This document shows, piece by piece, positions 1 through 6,631 of a stretch of 12,970 nt of DNA. Both the position numbers and the translations under genes were made by a program. Below the pieces are notes generated by a model, which was not told the DNA's origin, did no database searches, and saw nothing but the letters and a program-made list of their open reading frames with translations. How positions within the stretch are numbered: the stretch's first letter is position 1; every line of letters starts with the position of its first letter. The DNA lies in assembly GCA_038521775.1 (NCBI GenBank), contig JBCBKN010000095.1, forward strand, positions 1 through 12,970. The letters run 5' to 3'. This DNA comes from J013 sp038521775 (lineage in GTDB: Bacteria > Pseudomonadota > Alphaproteobacteria > Rhodobacterales > Rhodobacteraceae).

Positions 1-3000
1 CAGCAGCATGGGAGCTGTCGGACCCGGCCCTGCCCGAGCGCTATGAGATCACCGTCTATCAGATGGGCTGGCGGCTGGGCGGCAAATGCGCCTCGGGCCG
101 CGACCAGGGCCGGGGCGACCGGATCGAGGAGCACGGGCTGCATGTGTTCTTTGGCTATTACGACAATGCCTTTGCGGTGCTCAAAGCGGTCTATGAGGCG
201 CTGGCCGACCAGCCGGGCCGCATCTATCCCACCGTCTATGATGCGATGCTGCCTTCGGGTCAGATCACCCTGGCCGAGGAGCATAAGGGCGCCTGGTCGA
301 CCTGGAGCATCGATCTGCCGGACATGCCGGGCCTGCCGGGCGATGGCGACCCGCCCGGGCCTTTCACCGCGCTCTTGCATGGGCTGGAGGCGCTGGGCGA
401 TCAGATCGCGCGCCTCTTTCACGGGCAGGACGCCCCACAGGACGACCCCCTGGCCGCCCCCCAGGCCCCCTCACTGCCCGAGGCGCCGCATTGGTGGTCG
501 CATCTGACCGGAAGCGCGTTTTCCGATGTCGCGCATTTTTTCAAGAACGCGACCAGCGGCAGCTATGCGCTGGCCCGCGCGCTCGCCCATGCGGTGCAGG
601 CCCGCGGGGCGGCCGACCCCGCGCATCACGGGCATATGCTCTCGCTGCTGGAGGCGCTGCGGCGCGAGGTCGAGGCGCTTTGGGACAAAGACGGGTTCGA
701 CGCCTGGTGGGCGGGGCTGGCCGCCGATCTGCGCCGGGCCTTCGTGCTCGTCGATCTGGGGCTCACCGTGGGCATCGGGGCGCTGCGCGAGGGGTTCTTT
801 TGGAACCCCACCGCCGCCGCGGCGCGGATGAACGGCACGGATTTTCGGGCCTGGCTTGCAGCGAATGGCGCCTTCAAGGTCACGCGCGACAGCGCCATGG
901 TCCGCGCGCTTTACGACCTCACCTTCGCCTATCCCAGCGGCGATCACACGCAACCGGGCGATCTGGCCGCCGGTTCCACCGTGACCGGGCTTTTTCACAT
1001 GATCCTCTATCGCGGCGGGTTTTTGTGGAAGATGCGGGCGGGCACGGGCGATATCGTGGCCGCGCCAATGTATGAGGCGCTGAAGGCGCGGGGCGTGCGG
1101 TTTGAGTTCTTTGCCAAGATCACCGAGATCGAGCCCTCGCCCTATCAGGACCAGATCGCGGCGGTTCATTTCTCGCGCCAGGTCCGGCTGAAGGACGGCC
1201 CCTATGCCCCCTTGATCGACGTGAAGGGCCTGCCCTCTTGGCCGTCCGAGCCGCTTTACGATCAGATCGTCGAGGGCGATGCGCTGAAGGCCCGGCGCAT
1301 CAATCTGGAATCGCACTGGTCGGGCTGGGAGGATACCGGCGGCACCGAAACCCTGCTTTACGGGCGCGATTTCGACGTGGCGGTCTGCGGCATTCCCATC
1401 GATGCGCTGCACGGCATCGGCGCCAAGCTAATCGCGGCCAAGCCGGGCTGGGCCGAGATGGTTGCCAATGTCCGCACCGTGCAGACCCAGAATGTCCAGC
1501 TCTGGCTCGACCGGACAGGGGCTGATCTTGGGCCGCTGCCGGCCGGCACGGTGGTGGGCGCGAATGACAGCTCGCCCCTCAACGCCGCTGGTGACGTCTC
1601 CGAGGTGCTGCCGGCCGAGAGCTGGCCCACAGGGAGGGCCACCAACGGGCCCACAGGGGGGGCCACAGACGGGCCCGCAGGGGGAGCCACAGGGGGGGCC
1701 ACGGAGGGGCCCAAGCATCTGAGCATCTTTTCAGCCGCCATGCCCGGCCCGCCCACAGCCCCACCGCCCACGGCCATGGACACACCCGCCAAGGCCGCCG
1801 CTGCCGTTCACGCCACCGCGCTCGACTTCCTGGCCCGCGGCGCGCCGGTGCTCTGGCCCCAGATCGCCACGGCAGACGGGTTCGACTGGTCCGCCCTTTA
1901 TGATCCGGGCGCAGCCACGGGGCCGGAGCGGCTGCGCGCCCAGTTCCTGCGCGCCAATATCGACCCCGACCAGCGCTACACCCTTTCGGTCGCGGGCAGC
2001 GCGCAGCACCGGCTGCGGGTGGACGGGTCGGGCTATGACAATCTTTACCTCTGCGGCGACTGGACCGACAATCCCGGCAATCTGGGCGGGTTCGAATCGA
2101 CCATCATGTCGGGCCGGCTGGCGGCGCGTGCGATCTCGGGCTTTCCCGAACGCCTGCTGCGCGTGCCCGATGACAGCCCCTATTACGACCAGCGCCCGCC
2201 CTATGCGAACCCGGCCCGCTTGCCGGTTTTCGTCGAGTATAACGGCGTGCAGACCTTTCCCGGCCCGTTCACCTTTTCCGACGTCAAGGGCTGGGCATTT
2301 TTCCTGCCCGGCGATCCCGAAAAGCTGGCCGCGCTCACCGATCAGGTCTTCAACATTCCCAGCCGCAATGCCGTGCCCTTTGTGCCGCTGAGCCATATGA
2401 TGATGCTGAGCTTCATCGACATTCCCAAGGCAAGCTCGCCCTACAATCCGGACGCCTCGGGCGCGCATGAGCAGGAAGCCGCACTCTGGGTCTTTCTGGG
2501 CCGGCGCGAGAGCCCCGACAGCGACCGCATCGTCTCGATCGGCGGCTTCACGCCCTATCTCATCATCAACAACCCGCTGGGCCTGATCGAGGGCCGCAAT
2601 GTCTGGGGCTATATGAAACAGCTCGGGCAGATCGGCCTGCCCGGCCCCGACGATCCGGGCTTTTCGGTCGATGTCTATGGCGTGCGGAAAGACCCGTTCA
2701 CGTCGCCCTGGGATTACCGGCGGCTGATGACGCTGACCCGGCAGGCGGAGGGCGGCAGGGGCGAGACCTTTGACGACATCGCCGGTGCGGCCCGGCTGAT
2801 CGGCGCGGGGCTGGCCGACCGCACCAAAGGCCTTAAGCCAAGCTGGCAGCTGGCCAAGAACCTCTGGGAGGATTTCCTGCATCGCAGCATGGACCAGATC
2901 TTCCTCAAGCAGTTTCGCGACATCTCGGTGCCCGAGCGGGCCTCTTTTCAGGCGATCACGTCAGCGCCCGCGATCCTGCACAGCGTCTCGGGCATATCGC

Positions 3001-3164
3001 TCACCGATCGCTACAGGCTTGACATCGACGATCTCTTCAACGCGTCGCTGGTCGAGACATTGGGCGTGCCGGCCCGTGCCGAGCTCGATTTCGGCCTGAG
3101 CTTCACGATGGAATTTACCCTAGGAAACGGGACAACCCTTTGGCAGGCGGAGGTCGAGCGATGA
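1..3164 (+). CDS. FAD-dependent oxidoreductase (carotenoid desaturase-like) fused to an acetoacetate decarboxylase-like domain, 5' partial
   Basis: The frame is open through the left edge, so the start and the GxGxxG dinucleotide-binding motif lie outside; by comparison with the downstream paralogue about 20 residues are missing. The visible part begins in the first Rossmann unit, followed by MGWRLGGK (from 63) and IEEHGLHVFFGYYDNAF (from 123), close to the 'EMGLHVFFGCYNN' region of zeta-carotene desaturases. The C-terminal FAD motif GDWTDNPGN starts at 2055. This predicts an FAD enzyme that desaturates, oxidises or isomerises a hydrophobic substrate. From about 2190 a further ~300 residues resemble acetoacetate decarboxylase: FTFSDVKGWAFFLPGD, then GRNVWGYMKQLG (2592-2627), matching the family's GRE-x-x-(A/G)YPKKLG with a lysine (2616-2618) at the Schiff-base position. 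A Gly/Pro/Thr repeat interrupts the oxidoreductase part at 1626-1709. The stop overlaps the next gene's start (ATGA). Oxidoreductase family: high confidence. Decarboxylase fold: moderate to good. Substrate: unknown. Confidence 0.88.
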   Translation, partial: AAWELSDPALPERYEITVYQMGWRLGGKCASGRDQGRGDRIEEHGLHVFFGYYDNAFAVLKAVYEALADQPGRIYPTVYDAMLPSGQITLAEEHKGAWSTWSIDLPDMPGLPGDGDPPGPFTALLHGLEALGDQIARLFHGQDAPQDDPLAAPQAPSLPEAPHWWSHLTGSAFSDVAHFFKNATSGSYALARALAHAVQARGAADPAHHGHMLSLLEALRREVEALWDKDGFDAWWAGLAADLRRAFVLVDLGLTVGIGALREGFFWNPTAAAARMNGTDFRAWLAANGAFKVTRDSAMVRALYDLTFAYPSGDHTQPGDLAAGSTVTGLFHMILYRGGFLWKMRAGTGDIVAAPMYEALKARGVRFEFFAKITEIEPSPYQDQIAAVHFSRQVRLKDGPYAPLIDVKGLPSWPSEPLYDQIVEGDALKARRINLESHWSGWEDTGGTETLLYGRDFDVAVCGIPIDALHGIGAKLIAAKPGWAEMVANVRTVQTQNVQLWLDRTGADLGPLPAGTVVGANDSSPLNAAGDVSEVLPAESWPTGRATNGPTGGATDGPAGGATGGATEGPKHLSIFSAAMPGPPTAPPPTAMDTPAKAAAAVHATALDFLARGAPVLWPQIATADGFDWSALYDPGAATGPERLRAQFLRANIDPDQRYTLSVAGSAQHRLRVDGSGYDNLYLCGDWTDNPGNLGGFESTIMSGRLAARAISGFPERLLRVPDDSPYYDQRPPYANPARLPVFVEYNGVQTFPGPFTFSDVKGWAFFLPGDPEKLAALTDQVFNIPSRNAVPFVPLSHMMMLSFIDIPKASSPYNPDASGAHEQEAALWVFLGRRESPDSDRIVSIGGFTPYLIINNPLGLIEGRNVWGYMKQLGQIGLPGPDDPGFSVDVYGVRKDPFTSPWDYRRLMTLTRQAEGGRGETFDDIAGAARLIGAGLADRTKGLKPSWQLAKNLWEDFLHRSMDQIFLKQFRDISVPERASFQAITSAPAILHSVSGISLTDRYRLDIDDLFNASLVETLGVPARAELDFGLSFTMEFTLGNGTTLWQAEVER
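1626..1709 (+). repeat. In-frame GC-rich minisatellite encoding PTGGATDG-type repeats
   Basis: Two 24-bp units (1626-1649, 1650-1673) and a 36-bp unit (1674-1709) with an internal 12-bp duplication encode PTGRATNG, PTGGATDG and PAGGATGGATEG. All unit lengths are multiples of three, so the frame is kept. In the downstream paralogue the same position, between an E-x-W and the next beta strand, has no such insert. It probably forms a flexible surface loop. A Pro-rich stretch follows at about 1740-1790. Confidence 0.85.
3149..3153 (+). promoter_or_regulatory. Ribosome binding site that fixes the start of the second oxidoreductase
   Basis: GGAGG lies 7 nt before the ATG at 3161. A TTG at 3140 in the same frame would add seven residues but lies upstream of this site, so ATG 3161 is the better start. 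The site is inside the end of the upstream gene, consistent with coupled translation through the ATGA overlap. Confidence 0.75.
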
Positions 3165-5284
3165 GCGAAACGCGCGAGAAAGTGGTGGTGCTGGGCGGCG
3201 GGCTTGGCGGGCTGACGGCGGCCTATGGGCTGACCGCGCCCGAACAGGGCGGGCGCTATGACGTGACCGTCTATACCATGGGCTGGCGGCTGGGCGGCAA
3301 GGGCGCCTCGGGCCGCAACCCCGCCAAGCACAATCGCATCGAGGAGCATGGCCTGCACATCTGGTTTGGCTGCTATGACAATGCCTTTACCATGATGGGC
3401 AAGGTTTTTGACGAGATCGACCGCCCGGCCGATGCGCCGCTTGCCCGGCTCGACACCGCCTTTGGCAAGCAAAGCGACTTTCTGCTCAAGGAAAATGTCG
3501 AGGGCGAATGGCGCGACTGGTTGATCCGCTTTCCCGAGAACGACCATGCGCCGGGCGGGCACCCCTCGGTCTGGGATTTTCTGGCCATCCTGATGGGTTG
3601 GGTGAAGCAGGCCCTGGCCGAAACCGGCCTGTCCAGCGCTGACATACCCGCCGCGGTGTCTGAAAAACTTGAGGCCGGGCTTGACGATCCGGCCCAGCAC
3701 CAGTCGCTTTTCAGCGAAATTCGCGACGGGCTGAGCCATCTGCATCTGGGGGGCATTGCCCATGCCCTGCATGCGCGGTTTCAGGGCGAAGCCCAGCACG
3801 CCCCGCTTTGGGCCGAGGCTGCGGCCGCGGCGCTCAAACTGCTCGCCGAAGTCACCTGGGATCACCTCAAAAGCCGCATTCCCCAGGACGACACCGCCCG
3901 GCGGATGTGGATCTTTGCCTATCTGGGCATCACCATCCTGCGCGGCATCCTGCTCGACAATCTGATGAAGAACGGCGTCTACAGCATCAATGGCGAGGAT
4001 GGCCGGGCCTGGTTCCGCCGGCATGCCAGCCTGCCCGATGACGCGCCGGGCGATCCCAACGGGCTGGCCTATGACGGCCCGCTGATCCAGGCGCTTTACG
4101 ATGCCTGTTTTGCCTATGCCGGCGGCGACACCGACCGGCCAGATTTCTCCGCGGCAACCTTGCTGCGCGCCTGCCTCTGGCTGCCCTTTTCCTATAAGGG
4201 CGCGTTTTGCTTTGAGATGCAGGCCGGCATGGGCGACACGGTCTTCACCCCGCTTTATCAATGCCTGCTGGCGCGCGGGGTGAAGTTCGAGTTCTTCGCC
4301 CAGGCCACCGATATGACCGCGAGCAGCATCGACCAGACGGTTCAAAGCGTGACGATCACCCGGCAGGTGCAGCTCAAGACCGGGCGCTATCTGCCGCTGG
4401 TCAAGGTGCGCGATCTGCTCTGCTGGCCCTCCGCCCCGCTTTATGACCAGATCGTGGGCGGCGAGATCCTGCGCAAGGCCGAGGTCAATCTGGAGCATGT
4501 GACCTCCGGCTGGCCCAATACCGGGCCCGAGGAGGTGCTGCGCGCCGGCAGCGATTTCGACCATCTGGTGATGGCCATTCCGCTGCCCACCCACCGCCAT
4601 GTCTGTGCCGAGCTCGCCGAGAGCCGCCCGGCCTGGAAAGACGCGCTCGACCATGTGACCTCGGTGCGCACGCTTGCCGCCCAGCTCTGGTTCCGCCCCA
4701 CGCGGCAGGAGCTGGGGGTGGAGGCGCCCCCCGTCGTCACCGGCGCCTTTGTCGAGCCCTGGGCGAGCCTGGCCGATTTCTCGCATCTTTTGCTGCGCGA
4801 AGACTGGTCGGACCTGCCGGTCACCTATCTGAGCTACACCTGCGGTCCGCTGCCCGACAGGGCCGGCGACAGCCAGGCCCAGGCGCAGGCTTTCGTGCTG
4901 GCCAGCCTGCGCGCCTATCTTGAGGACAGCGCCACGCCGCTCTGGCCGGGCAGCCGCCTGCCCGATGGCGATTTCGACTATGATCTCCTCTGGGCCGACA
5001 GCGGCATCGGCCCGGCCCGGCTGCGCGCCCAGTACATCCGTGCAAATATCGACCCCAACGAGCTTTACGTGCTCTCCACCCATCAGGGCATCGGGCATCG
5101 GCCGAAAACACGGGCGGCCGGGCTGACCAATCTCGCCTTTGCGGGGGATTGGACGGATAATGGCTTCAACATCTCCTCGGTCGAGGGCGCGGTGATGTCT
5201 GGCCTGCAGGCCTCGCGCGCAATCTCCGGCTTGCCCAAGGACATTGTGGGCGAGGATCCGGGCTCGCTCTCACCCAGCTCCTAG
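3161..5284 (+). CDS. FAD-dependent oxidoreductase, amine oxidase / carotenoid desaturase-like, tandem paralogue
   Basis: A 707-residue protein. The N-terminal Rossmann motif VVVLGGGLGGLTAAY holds GxGxxG at G12, G14 and G17. It is followed by RLGGK (43-47), IEEHGLHIWFG (60-70) and a C-terminal FAD motif AGDWTDNGFN near residues 661-670. These are hallmarks of the FAD-binding amine oxidase / phytoene and zeta-carotene desaturase superfamily. At the end of the second beta strand, where the family normally has an acidic ribose-binding residue (V-x-V-x-E), this protein has Thr39. I see no signal peptide or membrane span. It aligns along its length with the upstream gene's oxidoreductase part (shared MGWRLGGK, RIEEHGLH, FEFFA, PLYDQIV) but has neither the repeat insert nor the decarboxylase-like domain. 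The start overlaps the upstream stop, so the two are co-translated and may form a heteromeric or sequential pair. The substrate cannot be read from the sequence; polyene, terpenoid or other lipid substrates are possible. Confidence 0.9.
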   Translation: MSETREKVVVLGGGLGGLTAAYGLTAPEQGGRYDVTVYTMGWRLGGKGASGRNPAKHNRIEEHGLHIWFGCYDNAFTMMGKVFDEIDRPADAPLARLDTAFGKQSDFLLKENVEGEWRDWLIRFPENDHAPGGHPSVWDFLAILMGWVKQALAETGLSSADIPAAVSEKLEAGLDDPAQHQSLFSEIRDGLSHLHLGGIAHALHARFQGEAQHAPLWAEAAAAALKLLAEVTWDHLKSRIPQDDTARRMWIFAYLGITILRGILLDNLMKNGVYSINGEDGRAWFRRHASLPDDAPGDPNGLAYDGPLIQALYDACFAYAGGDTDRPDFSAATLLRACLWLPFSYKGAFCFEMQAGMGDTVFTPLYQCLLARGVKFEFFAQATDMTASSIDQTVQSVTITRQVQLKTGRYLPLVKVRDLLCWPSAPLYDQIVGGEILRKAEVNLEHVTSGWPNTGPEEVLRAGSDFDHLVMAIPLPTHRHVCAELAESRPAWKDALDHVTSVRTLAAQLWFRPTRQELGVEAPPVVTGAFVEPWASLADFSHLLLREDWSDLPVTYLSYTCGPLPDRAGDSQAQAQAFVLASLRAYLEDSATPLWPGSRLPDGDFDYDLLWADSGIGPARLRAQYIRANIDPNELYVLSTHQGIGHRPKTRAAGLTNLAFAGDWTDNGFNISSVEGAVMSGLQASRAISGLPKDIVGEDPGSLSPSS

Positions 5285-5300
5285 CCCGGCCCGCCCGGGC
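5284..5300. repeat. Short GC hairpin at the oxidoreductase operon stop
   Basis: GCCCGG (5284-5289) pairs with CCGGGC (5295-5300) around a 5-nt loop, starting at the last base of the stop codon. No T-tract follows, so it is at best a weak terminator or 3'-end stabilising structure. Confidence 0.35.
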
Positions 5301-5302
5301 GA

Positions 5303-5390
5303 GGCCGACCCTGGCGGGACAGGGGTGGGCTGCGCTGCGCTATGTCGCCCTGTCCTTACCCTGCCGGGGTGGGTCCCGCCAGGGTCGGCC
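5303..5390. terminator. Perfect 18-bp inverted repeat between convergent genes, possible bidirectional terminator
   Basis: The left arm GGCCGACCCTGGCGGGAC (5303-5320) is the exact reverse complement of 5373-5390, with a 52-nt spacer. A competing 8-bp pairing, GGACAGGG (5317-5324) with CCCTGTCC (5348-5355), overlaps the left arm. Its position, 18 nt after the stop of the plus-strand operon and about 70 nt beyond the stop of the minus-strand gene, suits termination or 3'-end protection for both transcripts. There is no T-run, and the loop is long for an intrinsic terminator. It could instead be a remnant of a small mobile or repetitive element. The inverted repeat is directly visible; its role is inferred. 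Confidence 0.5.
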
Positions 5391-5451
5391 CGGATCTGCC
5401 AAGATCGGCCAGGGTCTGCCCGGGTCTGCCAAGATCTGCCAGTGTCGGCCA
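5382..5451. repeat. Seven-copy 10-bp tandem repeat
   Basis: Consecutive 10-mers are GGGTCGGCCC, GGATCTGCCA, AGATCGGCCA, GGGTCTGCCC, GGGTCTGCCA, AGATCTGCCA and GTGTCGGCCA, giving a consensus near GGGTCTGCCA. The first copy overlaps the right arm of the 18-bp inverted repeat, and a degenerate copy may precede it at 5371-5380. It fills most of the remaining space before the minus-strand gene's stop. It is non-coding in context and has no spacers, so it is not a CRISPR. Confidence 0.85.
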
Positions 5452-5461
5452 GCACATCCGC

Positions 5462-6631
5462 TCAGCGCTTGCGGAACGCCCCGCCATAGCCGCCCTGGCC
5501 TGCGGAGGGAAACGCCCCCTCGGCCAGATAGCGCGCATGGCACCGCGCCAGGGCGGCCCGGTCCAGCGCCACACCCAGCCCCGGCCCCTGGGGCACCGGC
5601 AGACCGCCGCCCTGCGGCTGCATCGGCCCGCCCTCGATCACATCATCGGCATACCAGCGCAGCAGCGTCTGGCTGGCCCCGCGTATGTGCTCCAGAGCCG
5701 CTGAGAGGTGCAGATAGGCGGCACTCGCAATCCCCGTCTCACCGGAATGAAAGCGAAACCCGACCCCCATCGCCGCACAGGCCGCCACAAAATCGCGCGT
5801 TCCCGCAATGCCGCCCAGCTCGTTGACATTGGTCACGATCGCATCCGGGCAGCCCAGCTGCACCGCCTTTGGCAGGTCGATCCGGTGGGATGAAAAAGAC
5901 AGCGGCAGATGCGCGCGCAGCGCGGCCATCTCCTCATAGCTCTCGCAGGGTTCTTCGACCCAATGGATGTCAAAGCCGATGAACCGCGGCAGTGCTGCGC
6001 GGGCGGTCGGAAGGGTCCAGACCCCATTTGCATCCAGCGAAAGCGGGCGGTCGCCGATCGCTGCCCGCACCTCGCGGACCATTGCGACCTCCTCGGCCAG
6101 ATCCACTGTCCCGATTTTGCCCTCAAAGGCCCGCGCATCGTACCGCTCGATCATCCCAGCGCAGAAGTTTGCAATATCGGTGGGGCTGGCCTCGCCCGGC
6201 TCGCCGGGCCCGGCCAGGCGATAGCTGAAATATTCGGTGAGCGGGATCTCGCGCCGCACCGCCCCGCCAAGAAGCGCATAAAGCGGGCGCCCTTCGGTTT
6301 TCCCCCGCGCGTCCCACATCGCCATCTCAACCCCGGCAAAGGCCCGCCGCGTTGCCAGAACATTGCCCCAGGGGGTGTAGTCCATGGCCGGCACGCAGCG
6401 GGCCGCGGCGCCGTTCACATCATGCAGGTCCTGCCCCGTCAGCCGATCGCTCAGCGCCAGGACATCCGCCGCCCGATCGCCATCGGCGCATTCACCAAGC
6501 CCGATCACGCCATCGTCGGTTTCCAGCTCGACCACGGTCTTGGTGAGCGAGGCAATCGCCCCATAGCTGAAGCGGTAGGGCGCACGCAGCGGAATGTTGA
6601 CCGGGGTCGCGCGCAGCCGGCGAATTTTCAT
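5462..6631 (-). CDS. Enolase-superfamily enzyme, mandelate racemase / glucarate dehydratase type
   Basis: A 389-residue protein with the superfamily's two-domain layout: an N-terminal capping domain (about 1-130, starting MKIRRLRATPVNIPL) and a TIM barrel (about 135-360). Visible active-site elements are K172 (in FEGKIG), D200 and N202 (LDANG), E226 (WVEEP) and H295 in FHSGETGIASAAYLHLSAAL, which matches the HSNNHLGIS-type region of glucarate dehydratases. The family acts by Mg-assisted proton abstraction next to a carboxylate, giving racemisation, dehydration or cycloisomerisation of acid sugars or similar acids. Several positions depart from the norm: the first Lys of KxK is E170, the third metal-ligand region reads SFSSHRID (245-252), and the Asp usually paired with the catalytic His looks like N268. 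The start overlaps the upstream cyclase stop (ATGA at 6631-6628) and I see no clear Shine-Dalgarno, suggesting translational coupling. Family is secure; the reaction is not. Confidence 0.9.
   Translation of the reverse strand: MKIRRLRATPVNIPLRAPYRFSYGAIASLTKTVVELETDDGVIGLGECADGDRAADVLALSDRLTGQDLHDVNGAAARCVPAMDYTPWGNVLATRRAFAGVEMAMWDARGKTEGRPLYALLGGAVRREIPLTEYFSYRLAGPGEPGEASPTDIANFCAGMIERYDARAFEGKIGTVDLAEEVAMVREVRAAIGDRPLSLDANGVWTLPTARAALPRFIGFDIHWVEEPCESYEEMAALRAHLPLSFSSHRIDLPKAVQLGCPDAIVTNVNELGGIAGTRDFVAACAAMGVGFRFHSGETGIASAAYLHLSAALEHIRGASQTLLRWYADDVIEGGPMQPQGGGLPVPQGPGLGVALDRAALARCHARYLAEGAFPSAGQGGYGGAFRKR
6628..6631 (-). other. ATGA stop/start overlap of the cyclase and enolase-superfamily genes
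   Basis: On the minus strand the cyclase stop TGA (6630-6628) shares bases with the ATG (6631-6629) of the enolase-superfamily gene. No good Shine-Dalgarno precedes this ATG, which favours termination-reinitiation coupling. Confidence 0.85.

Noticed and set aside
1731..2882. A 383-codon minus-strand open frame opposite the first oxidoreductase (also 471-1412)
   Set aside because: Low-complexity translation rich in Gly, Ala, Arg and Gln without family motifs, opposite a well supported gene.
3140..3160. Upstream TTG start for the second oxidoreductase
   Set aside because: It lies before the ribosome binding site, adds only seven residues outside the Rossmann fold, and ATG 3161 gives the standard ATGA overlap.
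3011..5098. A 695-codon open frame on the minus strand opposite the second oxidoreductase
   Set aside because: It has no recognisable domain and is the mirror of a gene with clear FAD motifs. Long antisense frames are expected in GC-rich coding DNA.
5382..5451. CRISPR-like array
   Set aside because: Repeats are 10 bp, directly abutting and without spacers, and there are no cas genes.
5342..5704. Short open frames spanning the tandem repeat region
   Set aside because: They merely translate the decamer array and the antisense of the enolase-superfamily gene. No start signal or homology is seen.
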